Shown in pieces: positions 52,728 through 62,905 of a stretch of 64,000 nt of DNA. The stretch covers positions 2,653,122-2,717,121 of the forward strand of contig OX388327.1 in assembly GCA_947579605.1 (NCBI GenBank), in the 5' to 3' direction. A program made the translations under genes and the position numbers. The number at the start of each line of letters is the position of its first letter. The stretch's first letter is position 1. The notes under the pieces were generated by a model that ran no database searches, was not told where the DNA came from, and saw nothing but the letters and a program-made list of their open reading frames with translations. The DNA comes from Athripsodes cinereus (lineage: Eukaryota; Arthropoda; Insecta; Trichoptera; Leptoceridae).

Positions 52728-53156
52728 TAGAGATGCAACGAATATTAGGCAATTATTCGGTATTCTGTCTATTCGGCAACATTTTTACTATTCGGATGAA
52801 TACTGAATATTTAGTCTATTATTCGGTGTTCTGCCGAATAGTTAAAATGTAAAACTGGAAGGAACTAATAGCTTGTAGATTGTTGCTATTTCATTGTCAG
52901 CTGCAGATGCATATTATTTATACTCAAATATCTAATTAATTAATTTAATTTGATATGGAGTGAAACATCATAATTTTTCGTAAAAAGAAAATAAAAAAAA
53001 ATTACTGCACTGCCTAGTACATTATTATGTCTATGATGTACCTACACGAAGATGCGCGGTCAAACGAAGATGTTTTGTCGAATATTCGGTTATTCGGCAC
53101 ATGATCTTGCATAATATTCAGTATGCGGTCCAAATATACTATTTGTTGCATCTCTA
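52728..53156. mobile_element. hAT MITE, inverted copy of 43152-43603
   Basis: Ends TAGAGATGCAACGAATATT and the complement of TAGAGATGCAACAAATA. The internal CTACACGAAGATGCG and AGCTGCAGATGCAT are shared. No clear target duplication. Confidence 0.75.
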
Positions 53157-53494
53157 TTAATAAATTATTCTTGAATATTTTTTGCATTTATTTTGTATTA
53201 TTTTTTTATATTGTAGTAGGTGATATTATTATTGTCACTTCTCTTGAATAAAAGTATTTTATTTTATGGAACCTGTTTTTATCCTGTCCTAATAATGACT
53301 CTCAACTGAATGGCGCTCCAATAGCTACTTCCTCATTTAGACAAGATACAGAATATGGTGAGACATTCTTTTCTGAGGACTCCTTGGATGAAATAAATAA
53401 AACAAATTGTCGATGGAATCCTGAAACCCTCTAAGTGTATTTATCAAGATTCTATATATACAAATTATTGATTCATTGACATATTTTTAATTTT

Positions 53495-53870
53495 ATAGTA
53501 TCAATATCTCAGGAAAAACCCTAAGAGACTGTGTCGGAAATACTCCAATCTCAAAGATGTGTGAGGTTCAAGATGTTGTTAAATGGAGAAGACAACAGCA
53601 GAGATGTTGGTACAAACACGTCCAAAGGATGAATAGTATTAAAATTCCAAATATTATTATTATTACTGACAAAGAGACGATTCTTACAGGGATCTTTACA
53701 GCTGAAGGCCAATGCGATCCCAATTGTCTATTGTCCTACATGGTCTGTCTGAGGGGCGGCGCCCACCAAGAAGACCCCCAAAACAATGGAAAGACAGCTA
53801 GGTATCTAAATCGCAAAAGGACCTTCCTGCATGAACAGACCTTTGAGTCCAACAAAAGTTTATGAAGAGT
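53495..53870 (+). mobile_element. LINE reverse transcriptase C-terminal fragment
   Basis: Encodes ISGKTLRDCVGNTPISKMC and CWYKHVQRMN, corresponding to the TLRDRVRN and W-GHV-RM motifs. The downstream open frame to 53865 is unlike the other families and decayed. Confidence 0.5.
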
Positions 53871-53930
53871 ATCTCATTTTTGAAAAATTTACACACAAGG
53901 TTTTGTAGGACTAATGAAATACTTCAATCA

Positions 53931-54713
53931 TGTACATACTATAAATGTTTTATTTGCTTTATAACAAATTACTTCAGTACAATACATAATCATGTACTAT
54001 AAATGTTTTATTTGCTTTATAACAAATTACTTCAGTACAATGCATAATCATGTACTATAAATGTTTTATTTACTTTATAACAAATTACTTCAGTACAATG
54101 CATAATCATGTACTATAAATGTTTTATTTGCTTTATAACAAATTACTTCAGTACAATACATAATCATGTACTATAAATGTTTTATTTGCTTTATAACAAA
54201 TTATACTATACTATACCCTCACGCCATGTCCCAAGTGGGGTAGGCAGAGAGAACGGAACGCCAAACAGATCTATCTTTACACACTTCCTTCGCTTCCTCC
54301 ACATTCATACAGTTCCTCATACACGCACGTCGGTTCCTCTTACTCAACACGCGGCCGTCCTTGAGAATTTGATCCACGTGATCAAGCCACGTGGTTCTCG
54401 GACGCCCGCGTTTCCTCACACCCTTTCTTTCAGATAAGTATATCCTCTTTGTCATTCTTACCTCGTTCATTCGTTCAACATGCCCAAACCACCGTAGTTT
54501 ATTCACGCGCATTCTGTCCACAACACTCTTCTTGCATCCGCTCATTCTTCTAATATCCTCATTCTTCACTCTATCACGCAGCGTTTTACCAACCATTCTT
54601 CTCAATGATCTAACATAACAACGATATAACAAATTACTTTAGTACAATACATAATCATGTACTGTAAATGTTTTATTTGCTTTATAACAAATTACTTTAG
54701 TACAATACATAAT
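53931..54713. repeat. 58-bp tandem repeat array, interrupted by a LINE
   Basis: Unit TCATGTACTATAAATGTTTT ... CAGTACAATGCATAA, 4.7 near-identical copies at 53931-54198, then about 1.5 copies at 54615-54713 after the LINE. Confidence 0.85.
54199..54614 (-). mobile_element. RTE-like LINE family A inserted in the 58-bp array, 12-bp target duplication
   Basis: The minus strand encodes [30 protein letters not shown] and [16 protein letters not shown] without a stop, ending with (TAGTA)n at 54199. TATAACAAATTA occurs at both edges. 5'-truncated. Confidence 0.85.
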
Positions 54714-55488
54714 CAGCCGTATTCACAAAAAGTATTAATTACTATTCCAACAGACCTGACTAACTCTCAAACAAAGATTAGCATTGTTCCACATTTATGC
54801 CTGACTAATATATTTAAAAAAAATCAGTAGAATATTGACTAGATGCACTCTGCTATCTTAGTGCCAACACTCACGTATGCAAATGAGACGTGGACATGGT
54901 TAAAGAAGGATGAAAGTGGCATAAATGCAGTAGAAATGAGATTGTTGAGAAGGATGTGTGGTAAAAGTCTGAGAGATTGTGTGCGTAACAGTGATATACG
55001 AAAGAAATGTGGAATGAAAGTTGGTGTAATAACATGGATGAATGTGAATAAGTTAAGATGGTTTGGGCACGTGGAAAGAATGAATGAGGACAGAATGACC
55101 AAGAAGATATATTTGGCTGAGAGGAATGGTGCTCGGAGACATGGACGTCCGAGGATCAAATGGCAAGATTATTTACATCAAATCCTACAGGACGGTCACG
55201 TGTTGAGCATATTGAACAGGAGAGCATGCATATGGAATTGTATGACAGTGACGGAAGCGAAAGATGTATGCAAGGATAGAAGGAAGTGGCGCTCGATCCT
55301 TTCTGCCTATCCCGTGAGGGAAGCGGCGTGATGGTATGTATGTATGTATGTATGCACCATAAAAAAATGTTTTGCTATAGCAAGGGTTAATAAATTTGTG
55401 AGTGAAGACTTTTGTTTAGTCAGGGCTAATTTAAAACAACACTCTTGTTAGCTGTGTCTAAATACGCATTTGTGAATACGGCTGTACA
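54714..55488. mobile_element. TIR element (hAT-like) split by a LINE
   Basis: CAGCCGTATTCACAAA at the left and TTTGTGAATACGGCTG at the right. Flanks TACATAAT and TACATATA agree at 6 of 8. Confidence 0.65.
54842..55352 (+). mobile_element. RTE-like LINE family B, best copy
   Basis: A frame at 54843-55331 encodes [54 protein letters not shown] and [17 protein letters not shown], ending in AAGCGGCGTGATGG and (TATG)n. 5'-truncated and nested in the TIR element. Confidence 0.8.
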
Positions 55489-55496
55489 TATAAATT

Positions 55497-55620
55497 TATT
55501 TATTTATTATCTTTACATTGATTTGATTACAAGCAATTTTACACAGTGATATGGCAATATTAAATACAATCAATTTACAGAGGGCGAGTTTATCGCTCGA
55601 GATGTGATTTCTTATTTGTA
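55497..55620 (-). mobile_element. LINE 3' end
   Basis: The reverse of GATAAACTCGCCCTCTG and TTGATTGTATTTAATATTGCC with a TAAATAAATAAAT tail. Confidence 0.5.
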
Positions 55621-55854
55621 ATTAATTATTATTATCTTATTTCAAATTTACTTTTTTATTTGGAAGTACTTTTAAATATGTGTATAAGTGTGTACATTTA
55701 TATTCATTATCAAATAATACCTCTATACAACATGCGATAATGTATACAACATATAAATTTAATAAATTGTGCTGTCTTGCAAATTGTGAATTAAAATTAC
55801 GCCAAATAGGTCACGACCATTCGCGTACAATAGCCCAATAACAGTTAGTATAGA

Positions 55855-56285
55855 ATCTCCTTTAGCTTAGGCAAACCAAGGAACTACTCGGAGGACATAA
55901 CTACGGAAGAGCCAAGGTATGCACTAACCTAAGTAAAACAAGTCTCAAAGCAGTAACGGGTTACTGCAGAACACTTACGCAAACTGGGACTTGAAGAAGA
56001 CGCTATTTATAGATTTTGTGAAATAGAGGCAGAGACTCCTCGACATGTCTTGGCGGAACGCAATGCCGTGGTATTCGCAAGAATCAAATCCCTAGACAGG
56101 CACTGGGTAGAAGTGGAATTTCTCCACACCTTAGATCCCCTCAAGATCCTGGACTTTATAAAATGTCTGGGATTTGAGGGTTCGTTTTGACTGGTAATAC
56201 CAGGAATGCTAAGTAGGGGAGTACAATAGATCTTATAGGTCGCGGTGCATACTATACCCAACAATAAAATAAAAAATAATATATT
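55855..56285 (+). mobile_element. LINE family C, C terminus and 3' end
   Basis: One frame encodes RKLGLEEDAIYRFCEIEAET, PRHVLAERNAVVFARIKSLD, LDPLKILDFIKCLGFEG then stop, a Cys/His-type C terminus of Jockey/R1-like LINEs. The 3' UTR has AGATCTTATAGGTCGCGGTG and an AATAAAATAAAA tail. Shorter copies: 24199-24353 and 29602-29753. Confidence 0.75.
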
Positions 56286-57944
56286 TTAAACACGCAGGGG
56301 CAAAAAATATTATTAGAGCCTGAATCAAATGTTTATTTGACAATCATTTATTTATTTAATAATGTCGTACTATGGCTGTTTTACCTTCTAGGTATTACAA
56401 CTGTATGTAATAACCGTGCTACATATATAGTTTTTTTACAAAATATAGAAATCAAGTTGTCTTTTTGGCATTGTTCACCGCATGTGTGCGTCCATAAAAT
56501 CTATGTGATAAATTATTTGACTAGTCAAAGACAATTTGGCAAGAATGACAAAGAACATTTGTTAAAAATTAAAAAAAAAAATAGAACAATAGGTAGGTAT
56601 ATAAACAAATGACAAAAACTGTTTGATAAATATATTAAAACAGATTGACAAATATGACAAAAATAAATTGACCAAAATGTCAATATGAATTGGACAAAAA
56701 TGTCACAAATGATTTAACAAAAGTACCTATCAGATTAATAAAATTAACATTATTAGGAAAATATGACTAGCAATTATTGCCTAGTGAGGCTTCTGCGTGT
56801 GCTGGTTGCATAGTCCTAATCTATTTGCTTGTTCGGACGCGCATGCGCACCCGCATTGCCTGCTTTGAGTGTTTCTTTTTTTACGCATATTAATTTGATG
56901 TACATATTCTTTTGTTTTCTTTTTTTTATTCTATTTTTTTATTATAGAATCCCGGGAAATTCATTGTTACATTTATTAATATTCAATTTTCAACAAATTT
57001 GGTAGAAAAATTCTCATAACTTGTTGACCCTTGCAAACATTTTGATTTGATAAAAAAAAAGCTATTTTTTTTTCCAATATAAGTTATTTGCTTAAAAAAA
57101 ACTAAATAGCCGACTGACGAGATTTGTTTAGGTACTCTTTGTTATATCAAAATACAAATTGTTTACAAAATATGTATACTTTTAATTTTTATTCATCCTA
57201 TCAAGCAAATAAATATTATGGATTTTGGCAAAGCTTTCTTAGTAAACAAAAACCGAGTTCATTTGGTGATTTTTGAAAAAATGAGAAATTTCAACAACAA
57301 AAAAAAGGTTTTTTAAATCGGTTAATCTCCATGAATAAAACAAAAAAATTGACAGTTTGCTGCAATAATATTTTTAAGAACTGTCTAAAGATTCTTGTAA
57401 ATTGTCTGCCAAACACACCCCCAATTTCGATGTTTGGAATTATGCTTTTTTCAAACGAATACGTTGAAGCTATAATTAAGTTTTTTTTTCATAAAACACA
57501 AATGTTGATAATTAATATTTGTTTTCATATTTTATTTCATAAAAATGTTCGTCAGCTTTAACAAGTTTATTTACATCAAATTATGGAGTTCTATAAAATA
57601 AGCAGTTATAAAATTTAAGTTTATTACGACTATTACAGTCAACTAAACAAAGATTTCGATATTTCGGTATGGCAATCTGCATGACTAATAATTTGTGTTT
57701 TTTCCCGGGAAATGATTCGTTTTTTTCCCGGGAAACGGGAAATAAAAATTAAAAGGTTTTCCCGGGAATTCCCGCCTAAATTATGTGTACAATTTGAATA
57801 GGATAGTGCAATGTTCATATTTTGTGATTTGTTAATTATTTCTGTTGAAATATATGTACAAATGTTAATAACCTAAATAAATAAATAAATTACAAAATTG
57901 TGTTGTGCCAGTTGTGACAAAATAACAATACAATAATATTATGT
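56286..57944. other. AT-rich intergenic DNA, no gene seen
   Basis: Several GACAAAAATG-type imperfect repeats at 56620-56720. CCCGGGAA palindromes occur at 56948, 57703, 57727 and 57762, an odd cluster in such AT-rich DNA and possibly the ends of an old TIR element. Open frames here are short and featureless. Confidence 0.4.
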
Positions 57945-58196
57945 ATCCTGCTACCTTATTCAAAACCATTTGTTGAGACAGTGCCCCTTCATTTCCCGGA
58001 TCGATGTCATTTTCATCCTGAAATTCACGGATATCTTCTACTTCCCCTCCTCTGTTGTTTTTGTCTATGGTACTGATTCCTCTTCTATGGTGTTTTGGCT
58101 TGATCTGCCATTAGACTCAACAGGCAGACCTTGCCATGGTTCTTTGAATAAGACAGGGAACATAATAAAAGTTTTAATGGTAGGTCAACTTACTAG
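57945..58196. repeat. Diverged solo copy of the DIRS-end hairpin
   Basis: ACCTTATTCAAAACCATTTG at the left and CATGGTTCTTTGAATAAGAC, AAAAGTTTTAATGGTAGG at the right match the arms at 61510-61823, with a spacer of similar length (TTGTCTATGGT and ACTCAACAGGCAG shared). Confidence 0.7.
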
Positions 58197-58564
58197 AACT
58201 AGATACACATTAATTATATTATATTACATAAATATATTTTTAAATTTATTTTTATAAACATTTTCCCTACACAATATAGTTACCATCGGATATTTATAAA
58301 TAAAAGTATATCTAATGACTAGGATAATCACTTATTTAATAAATAATTAAAAGTCACATGGCCTTTTCAATAGAACTGGCATATACGCTTGAAAAGTATG
58401 ACAACGTCTGATGTTTGCGCTCCACCTAACTATTTTAGTGTCGTTTCCCATACAAATGGAGGACACTAAAAATTAGAATTTTATTAGATCAATATGCCTC
58501 ATAAAAATATTATAAAATTTCTTTTTTTGAAAAAGGAACAAAAAATAGCTTGTAAATGCCTATT

Positions 58565-58710
58565 TTTTATTTATTTATTTATTCTTTACTGTACATTGAT
58601 TACAAGCAATTAACATAAAAGGTTAACATTCAAGTTAAATACAATCAATATACAGAGGGCGAGTTTATCACAAAGGCGCGATCTCTTCCAACCAACCCAA
58701 TTATATTTTT
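58565..58710 (-). mobile_element. LINE 3' end
   Basis: The reverse of TTGGTTGGAAGAGATCGCG, ATAAACTCGCCCTCTG and an AAATAAATAAAT tail. Confidence 0.55.
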
Positions 58711-58785
58711 AATATAATCCGTAACTTTTTGCATATTTTCCATAATGGTTTGAAGTAAACACTTAACTTTTTTATAAATACACAC

Positions 58786-58876
58786 TGTTTTTAATTAACG
58801 AGTAGACAATTGTTTCGTCTTTTACCAAGACATTATCAAGTATTGTCTACTTGTTAATTAAATAAAGTGTGTATTT
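58786..58876. repeat. 91-bp hairpin
   Basis: AAATACACACT ... TTAACGAGTAGACAAT pairs with ATTGTCTACTTGTTAA ... AGTGTGTATTT. Confidence 0.65.
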
Positions 58877-59149
58877 ACTTCTAACCCAATTATATTAAAG
58901 CAGTTTTTTCAAAATTAGCTTTTTCATATTTACTTATATGTTCTTAATTAAATAACACAATTTACTAGACGATCAAAACTCTCCCTTACTAATCTGTTTG
59001 AAATTGAAACTGTCACATTTGTTAGCTAGTGGAGTGCGCCGCTTGAGACATACGTGTCCCTTTTCATGCGTATTGCCAGGGTGAGGCACAATCATTACTG
59101 ACAATAATTGCTCGCTAGCGCTCGTACCTATAAATTTTTATTCATTCGT

Positions 59150-59265
59150 ATTATTATGGCATCAGCCACAACCGGAGTAGCCATGTAACAAACGTGCGGA
59201 TTGTGCAGTCTCTTTGCCAATAAAAAATAAGCCATTCAGAATACGGCGTACATTAGACCATTTAC
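59150..59265 (-). mobile_element. SINE S, diverged reverse copy
   Basis: ATTATGGCATCAGCCACAAC, GGAGTAGCCATGTAAC and GCCATTCAGAATACG follow the reverse order of the family S 3' half. Confidence 0.45.
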
Positions 59266-59572
59266 TTATATTTCCAGTGTATGTATCGTTTTTATTTTCT
59301 CCTTATATTTACGAAGAAGATCTTTCTTAATTTACAATATACAAACTTAAAAAAAATAAAAATAATACTTATTTACATTCAATATTATAAAATATAAAAA
59401 AATTAAGTACATGATACAGAGCACAACCAATGACTTGAATAAATGTTACACATGTTACAAAATTTAACTTAATTTATATAATTTTTAATCAAATAAGTAC
59501 ATTTATATTAATTACGAGAGAGACCACCAAAAAGCTGGTCCTCTGTGTCACAAAAGGTAACTACTTCTGGAG

Positions 59573-60193
59573 CAATAGACCATTAAATGTCACATGGTCT
59601 TGTCTATGGATTTGCTTTTGCTTGGAGGGCAAACCGTAACACATGTTCTATTGTTGTGACAGTTGAAAGTCAGATTGCGCAAATCATCCTTGTAGGATGT
59701 TATGCCATGAGAGAAAAAAAGAAAGTGAGACGACAAAATAGTAACAAAAACGACACTGACAGTTTTTTTATACTGTTAGGTATTCTTTAGGCGTTCCACC
59801 CAATATTGAGTGATTTTTCAATACTGACAGTTGGAAGGATAATACCTACATGACAACCCTCTTCTTTGAAATAATTTACTATCTGAGATAGCATGTGTTA
59901 TGGTACTTTATATGGTATTTTTCATGCATAGTCAGAACTATGCAAATAGAAAGAGATACCATCTTAAGTTTTTTTCTTTCACGTGGTACGCTTTATCCTT
60001 TCATGGAAATATATACCTTATTACCTTTTACGGAAAGCATATTATTTATTGTTACGTTAATCTTTGAACGATTGAATAATATATTATGGTCATGTTGGTA
60101 AACACTTTTTGTTTGTTTTGTTTTTGTTCCGTTGTGTTGGGACTCTGCCCTCCAAACATTTTTCTGTGACGTCATCCTTTAATGGTCTATAGA
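59573..60193. mobile_element. TIR element, ~620 bp
   Basis: ATAGACCATTAAATGTCAC at the left and the complement ATAGACCATTAAAGGATGAC at the right, with inner TTGGAGGGCA / TGCCCTCCAA arms. No transposase frame. Confidence 0.55.
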
Positions 60194-60229
60194 TCAATGA
60201 TCTACTATAAGAGGAAGATATTAATATTA

Positions 60230-60790
60230 AATAATTATCGCCATAAAAAAATATTTCACAATGAAATATCAGAATGTTAGTAAATATCATAGTAAGCAAC
60301 ATTTGTAAGTTCAAAACGGAAGATGATTTTTTGTAATGGAAGATGCATGCCATAAAATTTAATATTTGTAATTTATGCAACATTTGTAATTACTTAATAG
60401 TGGACAAATGCCATTGATTGCAATATTTTTGTAATTACATAATGGTAGATCAGTACAATTTGTAAATTCACAATGGAAGATGAATTTTTGTAATGGAAGA
60501 TACATGCCATAAAATGCAATATCTGTATTTACATAACGGTATACGATTACCATAATATGCAAAATTTGTAAATTCACAATGGAAGATAAATTTTTGTACA
60601 TGCCAAAAAGTGTAATATTTGTATTAAGGTAATGGTAAACGAATGCTACAACTTATAACTTAATGGAAGATGGATGCCACAAAATGAATGATTTATAGTT
60701 TCACAATGGAATATGCATGACATTTAAATTATTGTAAAAACATAACTGTAGAAAAATACCATAATATGAAAAAAATATTACAATATGCAA
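60230..60790. repeat. Degenerate tandem repeat, core CACAATGGAAGATG
   Basis: Variants of TAAATTCACAATGGAAGAT, TTTTTGTAATGGAAGAT, ATGCCATAAAATGCAATAT and TTTACATAATGG recur five to six times. AT-rich, non-coding. Confidence 0.55.
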
Positions 60791-61226
60791 GTTTTTCACA
60801 ATACTATAAGTGTAAAATTTGATTACAAGTGTGGGATTTTATAACATAATAATCTTCAAAATTTGGCCATTTTTTACAACCAGATATTTTAATAATTAGA
60901 GCCAATTCGTAAGCGTTGGGACGCCTTTCTCACTTCTTCCGATTAGATTTTGCACAATGTTACATTGTGTAAACATGGTTCTCCAGTAGATGTCTGATTG
61001 GTTTTGTCATCTGTGCGCTGTGTAATAATAAAAAATCGGTAAATATTCTAAACTTTATATAAGTAATAGTTTTGTGTGATATATTTGCGCACTGCAATAT
61101 CGTAACTTGGGAATATACGGAAGGAATAGCATCTTCCAATTAAATTGCTTATGATTTAGATTGCTCCAAGACTCTTGTGAGACTCCATCACTTTTCATTA
61201 TAATCTATTCTTAATTGTTCACGGTG

Positions 61227-61418
61227 TTATCTATTGTACGTTCCTTGAGTTGTAGTACTCGGATTTGTTTTGATGACTTTCCGTAGCGTTGCATAGACTC
61301 TTTCTTCTTCCGAGGCAATCTTCAATCTCATGCTTTGCGTGTACGGATCAAAATTTAATACTTTTCCCGTTCTTCTATAGATGCCTTCTTTTCGTTCTAG
61401 GGCACATTGAAGTAAGGA
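61227..61418 (-). CDS. Possible terminal exon of an unrecognised gene
   Basis: On the minus strand a good acceptor (ATACGATTTCAG, ending at 61419) opens 63 codons to a TAA at 61227. The peptide includes ERKEGIYRRTGKVLNFDPY and SEEERVYATLRKVIK, is balanced in composition and looks protein-like. I do not recognise it. Upstream exons would lie beyond 64000, with the DIRS element inside the intron. It could also be a piece of a transposon ORF or chance. Confidence 0.3.
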   Translation of the reverse strand, partial: SLLQCALERKEGIYRRTGKVLNFDPYTQSMRLKIASEEERVYATLRKVIKTNPSTTTQGTYNR

Positions 61419-61509
61419 CTGAAATCGTATTAACAAAATTAATATTACAATTTATTTATTTAACATCATATAGCCTAAAGCCTAATTTAACAAAATTATT
61501 ATAATAAAA

Positions 61510-61823
61510 AATAATAAAGTTTTACCTACCATTAAAACTTGTATTGTGTTCCCTGCCTTATTCAAAACCATTGTTGAGAGAGCGTCCTTCTTTTGTTCAA
61601 TTTCCGCCTTATATTGCCCCCCTTTCTCTGTCCTAGTCCATCTATCGTAAACAATTCTCCCTACTTGCGATGTCTTTGGTGTCTGTTATTGTCTATGGTT
61701 ATAGGTTAGCATCTATGATGCTTGGGTAATTATGTCATTAGCACTCAACAGGCAGGCCTTGCCTGGTTTTGAATAAGGCAGGGAACACAATACAAGTTTT
61801 AATGGTAGGTAAAACTTTATTAT
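61510..61823. repeat. 60-bp perfect inverted repeats at the 3' end of the DIRS element
   Basis: Left arm 61510-61569 (AATAATAAAGTTTTACCTAC ... CCTTATTCAAAACC) and right arm 61764-61823 are exact complements, with a 194-bp spacer. TTATTCAAAACCATTGTTGA also recurs directly at 61842, next to the recombinase ORF. Confidence 0.8.
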
Positions 61824-61913
61824 TGTGTGTCCCGTAGCCGTTATTCAAAACCATTGTTGAGATATGTTTGTTATCGCCTGGTGAGATAGGATGTAACACG
61901 CTAATGTGAGATT

Positions 61914-62905
61914 TTATTCCACTGGTTGGAATAGTGGTGCTATTGAGGAGGAGGGTTGAACCTCAGCTAGCACTTCTCTTCTGTAATACTTTGCAAAGGT
62001 ATTTGCACTCTTCCAATTGCCTCTTGCAAGTATATCATCCAATCTGTAGTTCTCAAGCCAGTTCAGCGATGCCACTGCTGATCGTATACTTCCTGGTGGT
62101 GATTCAATACCTGCACTCTTTAAAATAGATTTTACCCAGTTGGCTATCATAGTTCTTGAAGCTGGCTTTGATGGATTCCTTGATGTTATAAATAATGGGT
62201 ATTTTGTGCTCTCAGATGTTCTATATTGCTGAGATAATTCTATGACTCTCTTAATCCACACGACAGGGCATATACTGCATTCGTCTGCTGGTTTCAGACG
62301 CCATCCTGACTGCCGGTATGATATGGAATCAGTCTTTGACCCATAGGACGGCCACAACAAGATGCCTTCTTCATCGATAATGAGACTTTCTGTTGTGTTC
62401 CTTAGCAATGTTAAGTCTTGAACCCTGCGGCCTGAGGCTAATAGTAACAGTGTACAGGCTCTTCTGTTAGCATCGTATAGCGAAATGTTCTCTGGCTGGT
62501 TCACCTTTAACCATCCAATTATCTGATTTGGGTTCCAAATAGGTGGTTTAGGTGTTTTTCGCCTGGACAATTGGATCGCTTTGATTATTCTCCTCACTAA
62601 AGGATGATCAGATAGACTTATTGTTGATGGGCTGCATAGAGTGGCTACTACCGACTTGTGAACAAGGATCGTGCTCGGGGAGAGATTCCGTTTAAGATGA
62701 AGATCTGAGAGGAATCTCGCTAAGTCCGAACCAGATGGATGGGTTATACTGATTTTATTAGCGGAAGCCCATACTTTCCATCTTTTCCATGGCCCTCTAT
62801 AAGAGTTTAGAGTGGAAGCTCGCCAACCCTTTTTAAGTAGCTGTTTTTGTTGCTCGTCCCATGATGTCAATGACCCATCCCACCCCCACACCTCCAGACC
62901 TCTAG
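61914..62905 (-). CDS. DIRS-order tyrosine recombinase
   Basis: The C-terminal ~330 codons of a 691-codon minus-strand frame. Order: TSWDEQQKQLLKKGWRAST and YRGPWKRWKVWA (SAM-like core-binding domain), LLLASGRRVQDLTLL (box I Arg), SGWRLKP, ASRTMIANWVKSILKSAG, GSIRSAVASLNW (box II), RGNWKSANTFAKYYRRE (Tyr nucleophile). It integrates the cDNA circle of DIRS-like retrotransposons. The box II His expected three residues before the Arg appears to be Gly. Upstream of about 62905 this frame only shadows the RT/RNase H ORF, so the true start is near there. Confidence 0.85.

Noticed and set aside
53931..54198. CRISPR-like array
   Set aside because: The 58-bp units are directly joined tandem copies with no unique spacers, in a eukaryotic context.
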